A stretch of 64,000 nt of DNA from Streptomyces typhae (GTDB lineage: Bacteria; Actinomycetota; Actinomycetes; Streptomycetales; Streptomycetaceae). The notes below the pieces were generated by a model, which saw only the letters and a list, made by a program, of their open reading frames with translations, was not told where the DNA came from and made no database searches. The translations under genes and the position numbers were made by a program. This document shows, piece after piece, positions 16,455-24,580 of the stretch; the first letter of the stretch is position 1, and each line of letters begins with the position of its first letter. The stretch is from the NCBI RefSeq assembly GCF_009755605.1, contig NZ_WPNZ01000003.1, positions 1 to 64,000 on the forward strand, in the 5' to 3' direction.

Positions 16455-18907
16455 GACCGGGACCTTAGCGCCGCCCGTGCCGGTACCGCCGTGGCCACCA
16501 GGCCGAGCACCACGGCCGACCCGGCGAACGCCCCGTACAGGAGCGGCGGGATGTACGGGCCCTGGCCCGTGAGGCCCTTCATCATCGGGACGAGGGTGGC
16601 CAGGGCGATCGCGGTGCCGATGACGACCCCGGCGCCCGTCACGAGCAGCGCCTCCCAGCGCACCATCCGCAGCACCTGGCGCCGGGTGGTGCCGATGAGC
16701 CGCAGGGTGCCCAGCTCGCGCCGCCGGTCGAGGACCGTCATCACGAGCGTGTTGGCGGCGGCGACCGCGGCGAAGCCGCCGAGTACGGCCGCCATGGTGG
16801 TGTTCGCCCAGGCGTTCAGCTCCCGGTCGTCGGACTGGGCCGTGGTGTAGTCGTCGCGGCCGAGGAGCGTGCCGTGGGACGTCAGCCGCTTCAGGGCCGC
16901 GGCGGAGGCGCCCTTCGTCCAGACCTCCGTGACGAACGCCGAGGTGACGTGCTCCTTCAACGTGTCGGCGGACAGCGTGACCTGGGCGAGTCCGAGGCCC
17001 CGCTCGTACGTGGCGACGACCGTGGGCCGGACCTTCGTGCCGTCGGGCAGCCGGATCTCGACGCGGTCGCCGGCCCCGACCTTCGCGGAGTGCGCGAGGT
17101 TCGCGTCCAGGGCGACCTTGCCCTTGCCGAGGGCGAGTTCACCGGTCTCGGTCTTGAGGTCCTGCACCTTCGCGAGGTCGGCGGCCGTGCCCGCGACGCC
17201 CTGGGTGCTCGCCGACTCCAGCCAGCGGTCGCCGCCCGAGCCGACGGGCAGCAGCACGGAGGTCTTCAGCACGCCGACCGCGGCCCCGCCCCCGGACGCC
17301 GCCCCGCGTACCGTCGGCGCGTCGAAGCCGGTCCGCGACGTCACGACGTGGTCCGCGGTGATGCCGTCCCGCTGCTGGTCGGCCGCCACCCTGTCCTCGC
17401 TGGTGTGCATGAAGACGAGGGTGGAGGCGAACGCCATGGCGAGCACGATCGGGGTGATCGCGGAAGCGAGGCGGCGGGAGTTGCTGCGGGAGTTGGCTGC
17501 GGCCAGCGACGCGGACGCGCCCGCCCCGCGCAGCGGCAGGCCGAACAGCGCCGCGCAGCCGCGCGCCACCAGGGGCCCGAGGAGCGCCACCGCCAGCATG
17601 AAGAGCATCACCACGCCGAGCGCCGCGTTCGCCGCGTCCTCACCGGTGGTGGTGGCGGCGACCCGCGCGAGGATCACACCGCCGACCGTCGCGGCGACCC
17701 CGAGGGGCGTACGGATCCAGCCGACCGGAAGCGGCTCCACTGACGCCTCGCTCAGCGCCTGGCCCGGCTTGATGCGGGAGGGGCGGCGCGCGGCCATGTA
17801 CCCGGCGAGGAGGGCGGAGAGCACCGCCGTACCGGCCGCGACGAGCAGCGGGATCCAGGACACGGACAGGTCCACGGCCTCGGGGACCGCGCCCTTGTCC
17901 TTGAGCTGCCCGAACCACCAGCGGGCCAGGGCGGTGCCGGGCAGGCAGCCGAGCACGCCCGCGAGCGGCGCGACGAGCAGGGACTCGGTGGCGATGGTCC
18001 GGCGGATCTGCCGGGGCGTGGTGCCGATGGCCCGCAGGAGCGCGAACTCGCGGGCGCGCTGGCCCACGGAGAGGGCGACCGTACCGGCGGCCGTGAAGAC
18101 GGCGACCGCCGTGGCGATGCCGCCGAAGGAGCCGCCGATGCCGGCGAGCATGTCCTTGGCCTCGGCGAGGCCCGGGTCCTCGACGGCTCCGCGCGCGTCG
18201 CCGGTGTGCACGTCGGCTCCGTCCCCGAGGGCCTTCGCCACCTGGGACTTGAGCTCGGGCGTGCCGACGCCGTCCTTGGGCAGCACGGCGATCGCGTCGA
18301 CACGTCCCGGGTGCCCGGAGATCCGTACCGCCTCCGCGTCGCTGAACCACGCCGTCGGCACCGCTCCCCCGGCGATCCCGGACACCCGGAAGTCGCGGGG
18401 GCCCGCCGCCGTGGTCAGCGTGACGTGCTCGCCGACGCGGGCCCCGGCCGGGCCCGCGAGAACCACGTCCCCGGCGGCGGGTGCGCGGCCCGCGGAGAGC
18501 TTCTCGCCGGTGAACGCGGTGGAGCCCCAGCCGTGTGCCGTCAGCTCCTTACCGCCGTGCTTGACGGGGAACGTGACGTCGGCGACGGCGGTACGGGCGC
18601 CGGGTACCGCGGCGGCCTTCGCCACCAGGGACCCGTCGATCCTGGCCCGGTCGGGCACCGGTGTGCTCTCGTCCTCGCGGTCCTCGCCGCCGCCGGTGAC
18701 GAAGTGGGCCTTCTGGTCATCGGCCGCCACCACGGGCGCGTTCGCGTAGCGCACCGGCGGCACCGAGGCGCGCAGGCCCGTCTCCAGGAGGATGCCGCAC
18801 GCCGTCACGATCAGGGAGGCCATCGTGAGGGCGACGAACGTGCCCACGAACGCGGCGGGCTTGAAGCGGACGGCCGCGCGGGCCAGGCCGTTGGGTACGA
18901 GGCTCAC
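16451..18907 (-). CDS. ABC transporter permease with two FtsX-like domains
   Basis: An 818-aa permease of the MacB/LolCE superfamily. GTG 18907 (MSLVPNGLARAAVRFKP) overlaps the ATPase stop as GTGA. The architecture is an N-terminal helix, a large extracytoplasmic domain, a first FtsX block (near residues 290-420, with the ALLRAIGTTPRQIRR coupling segment), a second extracytoplasmic domain, and a final FtsX block (ELGTLRLIGTTRRQVLRMV). Such exporters act mechanically on periplasmic or membrane substrates such as peptides, antibiotics or lipids rather than by classic import. With the ATPase it forms a complete transporter. An apparent much longer frame running back through the ATPase is a reading-frame artefact. 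Confidence 0.9.
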   Translation of the reverse strand: MSLVPNGLARAAVRFKPAAFVGTFVALTMASLIVTACGILLETGLRASVPPVRYANAPVVAADDQKAHFVTGGGEDREDESTPVPDRARIDGSLVAKAAAVPGARTAVADVTFPVKHGGKELTAHGWGSTAFTGEKLSAGRAPAAGDVVLAGPAGARVGEHVTLTTAAGPRDFRVSGIAGGAVPTAWFSDAEAVRISGHPGRVDAIAVLPKDGVGTPELKSQVAKALGDGADVHTGDARGAVEDPGLAEAKDMLAGIGGSFGGIATAVAVFTAAGTVALSVGQRAREFALLRAIGTTPRQIRRTIATESLLVAPLAGVLGCLPGTALARWWFGQLKDKGAVPEAVDLSVSWIPLLVAAGTAVLSALLAGYMAARRPSRIKPGQALSEASVEPLPVGWIRTPLGVAATVGGVILARVAATTTGEDAANAALGVVMLFMLAVALLGPLVARGCAALFGLPLRGAGASASLAAANSRSNSRRLASAITPIVLAMAFASTLVFMHTSEDRVAADQQRDGITADHVVTSRTGFDAPTVRGAASGGGAAVGVLKTSVLLPVGSGGDRWLESASTQGVAGTAADLAKVQDLKTETGELALGKGKVALDANLAHSAKVGAGDRVEIRLPDGTKVRPTVVATYERGLGLAQVTLSADTLKEHVTSAFVTEVWTKGASAAALKRLTSHGTLLGRDDYTTAQSDDRELNAWANTTMAAVLGGFAAVAAANTLVMTVLDRRRELGTLRLIGTTRRQVLRMVRWEALLVTGAGVVIGTAIALATLVPMMKGLTGQGPYIPPLLYGAFAGSAVVLGLVATAVPARAALRSRS

Positions 18908-19716
18908 GCCGCCGCCCCCACGTACGCGGGCGCGGTGAGCGCGGTCATGCGGTCCGCGATCCGGGCGGCCGGGGCGCGGTCCAGGTGGTCGACGATCAGG
19001 CCGTCGGCGAGGAACAGGGTGCGGTCGGCGTGGGCCGCGGCGGCCGGGTCGTGGGTGACCATCACGACCGTCGCGCCCATGCCGTCCACGGCCGCGCGCA
19101 GCAGGGTCAGGATCTCGGTGGCGGTGGTGGTGTCGAGGGCGCCGGTCGGCTCGTCCGCGAAGACCACGTCCGGCGAGGTCACCAGGGCGCGGGCGATCGC
19201 CACGCGCTGCTGCTGGCCGCCGGAGAGCTGCCCCGGGCGGCGCCTGCCCTTGTCGCCGAGGCCCACCCGGGCCAGGACGTCGGCGGCCCTGCGGCGGTCG
19301 GGGCGGTGGCCCGCGAGGCGCATCGGGAGCAGGACGTTCTGCTCGACGGTGAGTGACGGGAGCAGGTTGAAGGCCTGGAAGACGAAGCCGAGGCGGGTGC
19401 GGCGCAGGGCCGTCAGCTTGTTCTCGCTCATGCCGGTGATCTCGGTGCCGCCGAGGCGGACGGTGCCTGCCGTGGGGCGGTCCAGGCCCGCCGCGCACTG
19501 GAGGAACGTGGACTTGCCGGAGCCCGAGGGGCCCATCACGGCGGTGAAGCTGGAGCGGGGCAGGTTCAGGTCGATGCCGCGCAGGGCGTGCACGGCGCCG
19601 GAGCCGCGGCCGTACTGGCGGCGCACCCCGCCCAGCTCCACGGCCCAGTCGCCCGCCGTTCCCCGTACGGGGGCCGCGATCTCCTCGCCCCGCTGCTTCT
19701 TCCTGCGCAGCCCCAT
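18904..19716 (-). CDS. ABC transporter ATP-binding protein (MacB/LolD-type)
   Basis: A 270-aa nucleotide-binding subunit. ATG 19716 is chosen because GGAGAGG lies about nine bases upstream; the GTG nine bases earlier abuts that sequence. Walker A is GPSGSGKST, the Q-loop is in FVFQAFNLLPSLTVEQN, the signature is [15 protein letters not shown], Walker B is DVVFADEPTGALD and the H-loop is VMVTHD. The FNLLPSLTVEQNV stretch is typical of FtsX-partner ATPases. It is first in a three-gene coupled unit with the permease and the HD hydrolase. Confidence 0.93.
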   Translation of the reverse strand: MGLRRKKQRGEEIAAPVRGTAGDWAVELGGVRRQYGRGSGAVHALRGIDLNLPRSSFTAVMGPSGSGKSTFLQCAAGLDRPTAGTVRLGGTEITGMSENKLTALRRTRLGFVFQAFNLLPSLTVEQNVLLPMRLAGHRPDRRRAADVLARVGLGDKGRRRPGQLSGGQQQRVAIARALVTSPDVVFADEPTGALDTTTATEILTLLRAAVDGMGATVVMVTHDPAAAAHADRTLFLADGLIVDHLDRAPAARIADRMTALTAPAYVGAAA

Positions 19717-20197
19717 GGCGTGCACCCTCTCCGTCGTTTGCGTCGTTCTTACTTGGCCGATGCATTGAACGTACGGAGTGCGGGGTGGGCGGGGCCATGA
19801 GGCGGCCCGGCCAGTGGGGGGTGGGGTTTACCCCACCTCGGGGGTCGTGGCTGGCGGAGGCCCTCGCGGGGCGCCCCTGGCCCGCCCCTTCACCGAAACC
19901 ATGGGGCTCCGCCCCCTGGACCCCCGGTCCTCAATCGCCGGACGGGCTATATCCAGCCCGTCCGGCGATTGAGGACGAGCGCGCAGCGCGATCCACGGTG
20001 GCCGACGCCCCCGGCCCCGTATCGGCGCTCCGCGCCTCGTCCTCAAACGCCGGACGGGCTGAGAACCCCCGCCGGAGCGGCACTTGAGGACGAGCGGGCG
20101 GGAAGAAGCCCGTCCGGCGATTGAGGACGAGCGCGTCAGCGCGACGGGCGGCAACCGCAGCCCCGGCGAAGGGGAGACCGCAAGGCCCAGGGGCCCG
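19717..20197. repeat. Intergenic region packed with the GTCCTCAAACGCCGGACGGG repeat family
   Basis: About 480 bp without genes. It holds a small hairpin (19821-19836) and one composite element copy (19859-19948: a GGCCCTCGCGGGGCGCC end, a GGGGCTCCGCCCC hairpin and the TCCTCAATCGCCGGACGGGC core). The core is immediately mirrored to form a 22-bp-arm inverted repeat (19927-19948 / 19955-19976, 6-nt loop). Further cores lie near 20039-20061 (direct) and 20111-20131 (inverted). The large inverted repeat can act as a terminator for the converging side. Confidence 0.8.
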
Positions 20198-21382
20198 CTA
20201 GATGTCCCGGCAGATGAGCAGCAGCGCCCGGTCGTCGTTGACGTCCTTGGCGACCGCCTCGATGAGGTGCCACGCGGCGCCGTGGAAGCCGCCGGGGACA
20301 TAGCGGTCGGCTTCGCCGGTGAGGCGGTCGATGCCTTCCGCGATGTCGCGGTCGGCGGACTCGACGATGCCGTCGGTGAAGAGCATCAGGACGTCGCCGG
20401 GGCGCAGCGAGCCCTTGACGGGGTCGAACTGGGCGCCGTCGTAGACGCCGAGGAGGGGCCCCTCGGCGGCCTTCTCCTCCCAGCGGCCGGTGCCCGCGTT
20501 GAGCTGGAGGGCGGGGAGGTGGCCCGCGGAGAGGAGTTCGTAGTCGCCGGTCTCCAGGTCGAGGACGAGGTGGATGGAGGTGGCGAAGCCCTCGTCCCAG
20601 TCCTGGCGCAGGAGGTAGCCGTTGGCAGCGGGCAGGAAGGCGTGCGGCGGCAGGGAGCCGAGCAGGCCGCCGAAGGCACCGGAGAGCAGCAGGGCGCGGG
20701 AACCGGCGTCCATGCCCTTGCCGGAGACGTCGGTGAGGACGACCTCCAGGGTGCGCCCGCTGTTCGTGCGGGCGGCCACGACGAAGTCGCCGGAGAAGGA
20801 CTGGCCGCCGGCGGGCCGCAGCGCCATCTCGCGGTGCCAGCCGCGTGGCAGCTTCGGCAGCTTGCTCTGCACGCGGATGCGTTCGCGCAGGTCGAAGAGC
20901 ATGGTGCCGCCGCCGCGCCAGGGCACGCCGACGCGGCTGCGGAACTGGGCGATGAGGAGCCCGAAGAAACCGCAGGCGGCGACGGTCAGGACGGTGCCGG
21001 GAGTGACCCGCGCGGGCCCTTCCGCGTAGGGCCCGAGCTTGGCGGACTCCACGATCAGGGCGGCGGCCGACGCGGCGTACAGGCCGAGCAGGCTGGAGGG
21101 CCGGAGCAGCAGGCCGCCCGCGACGATGGGCAGGACGAGGGTGGACGGCGAGAACCACACCGGGTTGACGATGGTGCAGGTGGTGATGACGGGGATGGTG
21201 AGGAGCAGCGCGGCGAGGGCCACCCAGTCGGAGCCGTCCCCGCGGAAGTAGTCGACACCGGATTTGCGCAGCCCTGTGCGAGCCCGGTGCACCCGCTTCT
21301 TCATCCGGGCCGGGAACGTCTCGGCTTCGGCACGCCGCGCACGCTGTTCGCGTCGCTCGCGCCCTTCTCGTCGTACCGCCAT
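20198..21382 (-). CDS. Membrane-anchored PP2C/SpoIIE-family serine phosphatase
   Basis: A 394-aa protein. A basic N-terminus precedes four or five hydrophobic segments (about residues 50-150), followed by a cytoplasmic SpoIIE-type phosphatase domain (about 180-394). Metal-binding motifs are visible: GGQSFSGDF, LTDVSGKGMDAG, LLSAGHLPAL and MLFTDGIVES, with the final NDDRALLLI. Such enzymes dephosphorylate anti-sigma-factor antagonists in Streptomyces partner-switching pathways. No anti-sigma or antagonist gene is next door, so the partner is unknown. No PAS or GAF sensor domain is seen, so the membrane part may be the sensor. Confidence 0.9.
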   Translation of the reverse strand: MAVRREGRERREQRARRAEAETFPARMKKRVHRARTGLRKSGVDYFRGDGSDWVALAALLLTIPVITTCTIVNPVWFSPSTLVLPIVAGGLLLRPSSLLGLYAASAAALIVESAKLGPYAEGPARVTPGTVLTVAACGFFGLLIAQFRSRVGVPWRGGGTMLFDLRERIRVQSKLPKLPRGWHREMALRPAGGQSFSGDFVVAARTNSGRTLEVVLTDVSGKGMDAGSRALLLSGAFGGLLGSLPPHAFLPAANGYLLRQDWDEGFATSIHLVLDLETGDYELLSAGHLPALQLNAGTGRWEEKAAEGPLLGVYDGAQFDPVKGSLRPGDVLMLFTDGIVESADRDIAEGIDRLTGEADRYVPGGFHGAAWHLIEAVAKDVNDDRALLLICRDI

Positions 21383-21546
21383 TGCTCGTGGACCCTATCC
21401 ACCGGGCCAGGCGCTTCGCACGGGAGGTACCTCTTGTCCCCCTTCAGGGGCACCTCACCCGTATCTCCGCACCCAGCGTCCACACGCGCGTTCCGGTACG
21501 CGGAAAACCACTCGCCGCGTCCTGGGAGCCCTGGTAGGCATGGCAT

Positions 21547-22785
21547 ATGACAGCAGAATTGCGGCAGTTGGACCAGAGCGAATGGGAGCAGTGGTACGCA
21601 ACGCTGGAGCGGGCCTTCGGCGGGGTCGCCGAGGCGCCGGAGGAGCGGCAGCTGTGGGACGACCTCACGGAGTGCGAGCGCTCGATCGGGGCCTGGGACG
21701 ACGGTGTCTGCGTGGGCACGGCCGGTGCGTTCAGCTTCCGCGTGACCGTGCCGGGCGGCGCCCTCCTGGACACGGCGGGTGTCACGATGGTGGGCGTGGC
21801 GGCCACGCACCGGCGTCGCGGTCTGCTGCGGGCGATGATGCGGCGCCAGCTCGACGACGTGCGCGAGCGGGGCGAGGCGGTGGCGGTCCTGACCGCGTCG
21901 GAGCCCGCCATCTACGGCCGGTTCGGGTACGGCACGGCGTCGTACAGCCTCCGCCTGGAGATCGACACGACCCGGGTGCGGCTCGCCGTCCCGCCGGGCA
22001 CGGACGAGGTCCGGCTGCGCTACGCGGTGCCCGCCGAGGCCGGCCCCGCCTGCGAGGCGGTGTACGCGCGGCGGGTCGCGGGCCGCCCCGGCATGCTGGC
22101 CCGGCGGCCCGGCTGGGAGCGCCTGATCACCCTGGACCCGCCGGGTGAGCGCAACGGCGCGTCGCCGCAGCAGTGCGTGCTCGCCGAGCGCGACGGCGAG
22201 GTCGTCGGGTACGCGCTGTTCGCGGTCAAGCCCGAGTGGGACGCGCGGGGCCCCAAGGGCACGGTCCGCGTGCAGGACGTCGAGGCCCTGGACCCGGCGG
22301 CGTACGCGGCGCTGTGGCGCTTCCTGTGCGACATCGACCTGACGACGACGGTCCTCGCGCTGAACCGTCCGGTGGACGACCCGGTGGTGCAGCTCGTCTC
22401 CGACGTACGCCGCTGCGACCTCCGCTCCCGGGACTCCCTGTACGTACGCCTGGTGGACGTCGGCGCCGCCCTCGAAGCGCGTACGTACCAGGCGCCGGTG
22501 GACGTGGTCCTCGACGTCGAGGACGCCTTCTGCCCGTGGAACGAGGGGCGCTGGCGCCTGGTGGGCGACCCCAAGGGAGCGTCCTGCAAGCGCGTGGACG
22601 CCGACGGCACACCGGCCGACCTCGCGCTGTCCGTACGGGAGTTGGGCTCGGCCTACCTCGGCGGGGTGCCGCTCGCGCAGCTCGCGGGCGCGGGCCGGGT
22701 GCGTGAGCTGCGCCAGGGCGCGCTCGCGGAGGCGTCACTGGCGTTCGGCTCGGCGTCGGCGCCCTGGCTGCCGCACGGCTTCTAG
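21547..22785 (+). CDS. Eis-like GNAT N-acetyltransferase with SCP2-type domain
   Basis: A 412-aa protein of the Eis family (enhanced intracellular survival; acetyl-CoA-dependent acetylation of amines such as aminoglycosides or protein lysines). The first GNAT domain has the acetyl-CoA loop VAATHRRRGLLRAMM (about residues 83-97) and AVLTASEPAIYGRFGYG (about 113-129). A second GNAT-like fold follows, then a C-terminal sterol-carrier-like domain (about 300-412). The chain ends in PHGF, and in Eis the terminal Phe carboxylate serves as catalytic base, so the ending supports the assignment. Regulation unknown; it is divergent from the SpoIIE phosphatase gene. Confidence 0.85.
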   Translation: MTAELRQLDQSEWEQWYATLERAFGGVAEAPEERQLWDDLTECERSIGAWDDGVCVGTAGAFSFRVTVPGGALLDTAGVTMVGVAATHRRRGLLRAMMRRQLDDVRERGEAVAVLTASEPAIYGRFGYGTASYSLRLEIDTTRVRLAVPPGTDEVRLRYAVPAEAGPACEAVYARRVAGRPGMLARRPGWERLITLDPPGERNGASPQQCVLAERDGEVVGYALFAVKPEWDARGPKGTVRVQDVEALDPAAYAALWRFLCDIDLTTTVLALNRPVDDPVVQLVSDVRRCDLRSRDSLYVRLVDVGAALEARTYQAPVDVVLDVEDAFCPWNEGRWRLVGDPKGASCKRVDADGTPADLALSVRELGSAYLGGVPLAQLAGAGRVRELRQGALAEASLAFGSASAPWLPHGF

Positions 22786-22885
22786 CGGAGCCCTGCCGCC
22801 GTACGGCTGCCGGCCGGGTCCTGGCTGCCGTACGACGGCCCGCCCGGCCCTGGCTGCCCGCCTGGCCTCGGCTGACGTACGGCCG

Positions 22886-23719
22886 CTAGCGGCGGGCCCT
22901 GGGCGGCTGGCATCCGGGGCACCAGAACAGGTTGCGGGCGGCGAGATCGGCGGTGCGGATCTCGCCGCCGCAGACGTGGCAGGCCTGACGGGCTCTGCGG
23001 TACACGTACACCTCGCCGCCGTGGTCGTCCACGCGCGGCGGGCGCCCCATCGCGTCCGGGGTGTGTTCGGGCCTGACCGTGTCGATGCGGTTGAGCCGCA
23101 CCCCCTCGTGCATCAGGTCCACCAGGTCCGCCCAGATCGCGGTCCACTGGTCGTACGTGAGGTCCTTGCCGGGGGTGTACGGGTCGATGCCGTGCCGGAA
23201 CAGGACCTCCGCGCGGTAGACGTTGCCGACGCCAGCGACGACCTTCTGGTCGAGGAGGAGTGCGGCGATCGTGGTGCGGCTGCGGGAGACGCGGCGCCAG
23301 GCCGTGTCGGGGTCGTTGCCGTCCGCGGTGTCCGGGCGCAGGGGGTCGGGGCCGAGGCGGGCGTGTATCGCCTGCTTCTCCTCGTCGGTGGTCAGGGCGC
23401 AGGTCGTCGGGCCGCGCAGGTCCATGTACGCGGTGTCGTTCGCCAGGCGGAGGCGGACCGTGTCCGTGGGTGGGGGCGGGGGTGCGGTGCCGAGGGTCAC
23501 CTTGCCGAAGAGGCCCAGGTGGATGTGGATCCAGCCGGTTTCCGCGAAGCCCAGGAAGAGGTGCTTGCCGTGGGCCTCCGCCGTGGTCATCGGCTGCCCC
23601 GTCACCAGGGCGGCGCTGTCGGAGAACTTGCCCTGCGGGCTGCTCGCCCGCACCGGCCGCCCCTCGAACCGCTCCCGGTGATCGGCCGCGAGGCGGTGGA
23701 TGGTGTGGCCTTCCGGCAC
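22886..23719 (-). CDS. nei: Endonuclease VIII-type (Fpg/Nei family) DNA glycosylase
   Basis: A 277-aa bifunctional DNA glycosylase/AP lyase of base-excision repair, acting on oxidised pyrimidines. The N-terminus PEGHTIHR supplies the catalytic Pro/Glu; PEGHT marks Nei/Nei2-like members rather than PELPE Fpg. The lyase Lys is in GKHLFLGF, the helix-two-turn-helix in VVAGVGNVYRAEVLF, and a C-terminal zinc finger is present (CHVCGGEI...FWCPGC). It is immediately preceded upstream by a 20-G run and a copy of the composite intergenic repeat. Confidence 0.9.
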   Translation of the reverse strand: MPEGHTIHRLAADHRERFEGRPVRASSPQGKFSDSAALVTGQPMTTAEAHGKHLFLGFAETGWIHIHLGLFGKVTLGTAPPPPPTDTVRLRLANDTAYMDLRGPTTCALTTDEEKQAIHARLGPDPLRPDTADGNDPDTAWRRVSRSRTTIAALLLDQKVVAGVGNVYRAEVLFRHGIDPYTPGKDLTYDQWTAIWADLVDLMHEGVRLNRIDTVRPEHTPDAMGRPPRVDDHGGEVYVYRRARQACHVCGGEIRTADLAARNLFWCPGCQPPRARR

Positions 23720-23734
23720 GGGTGTCTCCTGATT

Positions 23735-23754
23735 GGGGGGGGGGGGGGGGGGGG
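23735..23754 (+). repeat. Run of 20 consecutive G residues
   Basis: An uninterrupted G20 (C20 on the minus strand) lies 15 bp upstream of the nei start codon, between its ribosome-binding site and a composite repeat. It is the longest homopolymer in the window; its exact length is uncertain because such runs are error-prone in sequencing. Confidence 0.85.
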
Positions 23755-23841
23755 CCTCGCGGGGCGCCCCAGTCCCGCCCCTTCTCCGAAACTGGGGCTC
23801 CGCCCCAGACCCCGCTCCTCAAACGCCGGAGGGGCTGAATA
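23753..23841 (+). repeat. Composite intergenic element, copy 2
   Basis: Same order as the copy at 19859-19948: GGCCTCGCGGGGCGCCCC, then GCCCCTTCTCCGAAAC, then a CTGGGGCTCCGCCCCAG hairpin, then CTCCTCAAACGCCGGAGGGG. It fills most of the gap between nei and rpiB. Confidence 0.75.
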
Positions 23842-23886
23842 TCCGCCGGTGCGGGGTCTGGGGCGGAGCCCCTGGACGGGGGCGAC

Positions 23887-24375
23887 TCAGCCCTGCTGCG
23901 GGTGGTGCGCCGGGATGGCGGGGAGTTCGCCGGTGGTCTCGTAGGCCGTGAGCATCTCGATGCGTCGCGTGTGGCGGGGCTCGCCCGAGTACGGCGTACC
24001 GAGGAAGATCTCGACGAACTTGGTCGCCTCGTCCTGGGTGTGCATCCGCCCGCCGATGGAGATCACGTTGGCGTCGTTGTGCTCACGCCCGAGCGCGGCG
24101 GTCTGCTCGCTCCACGCGAGAGCGGCCCGCACCCCCTTCACCTTGTTCGCCGCGATCTGCTCGCCGTTGCCGGAGCCGCCGATGACGATGCCGAGGGACT
24201 CGGGGTCCGCGGCCGTCCGCTCGGCGGCGCGCAGGCAGAACGGCGGGTAGTCGTCCTGGGCGTCGTAGATGTGGGGCCCGCAGTCGACGGGCTCGTGCCC
24301 GTGCGCCTTGAGCCATTCGACGAGGTGGTTCTTGAGTTCGTAGCCGGCATGATCCGAGCCGAGGTACACGCGCAT
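23887..24375 (-). CDS. rpiB: Ribose-5-phosphate isomerase B
   Basis: Interconverts ribose-5-phosphate and ribulose-5-phosphate in the pentose phosphate pathway. The 162-aa length and the N-terminus MRVYLGSDHAGYELK are standard. The anion loop and catalytic segment VIGGSGNGEQIAANKVKGVR carry the GNGEQ form with a catalytic Glu, as in Mycobacterium tuberculosis RpiB, rather than the Cys-dependent E. coli form. REHNDANVISIGGR binds substrate. The start is ATG 24375, and the further upstream frame is not used. Confidence 0.95.
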   Translation of the reverse strand: MRVYLGSDHAGYELKNHLVEWLKAHGHEPVDCGPHIYDAQDDYPPFCLRAAERTAADPESLGIVIGGSGNGEQIAANKVKGVRAALAWSEQTAALGREHNDANVISIGGRMHTQDEATKFVEIFLGTPYSGEPRHTRRIEMLTAYETTGELPAIPAHHPQQG

Positions 24376-24580
24376 GCGACTGAGTGTGGCACGGGTCGCG
24401 CCGGGAAGACGCCCTGGGTCCGGGCGATTGGTGCAGGCCAATCCCGCCACCGTCATCGTCCGTAACCAGTCGCGCACCGAGGATACCGGCGAGTACAACG
24501 ATCCGGAGACGGGCCCTTTCGCGCCAAGAGCGCCTGAGTTTGAATGCGGAAGCTCTGCTTGTGAACCAAAGGAACTGCTT

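Noticed and set aside
16451..19798. Single 1115-aa fusion of ABC ATPase and permease
   Set aside because: The upstream part is the ATPase region read in another frame; the ATPase has full Walker motifs in its own frame and a GTGA junction with the permease.
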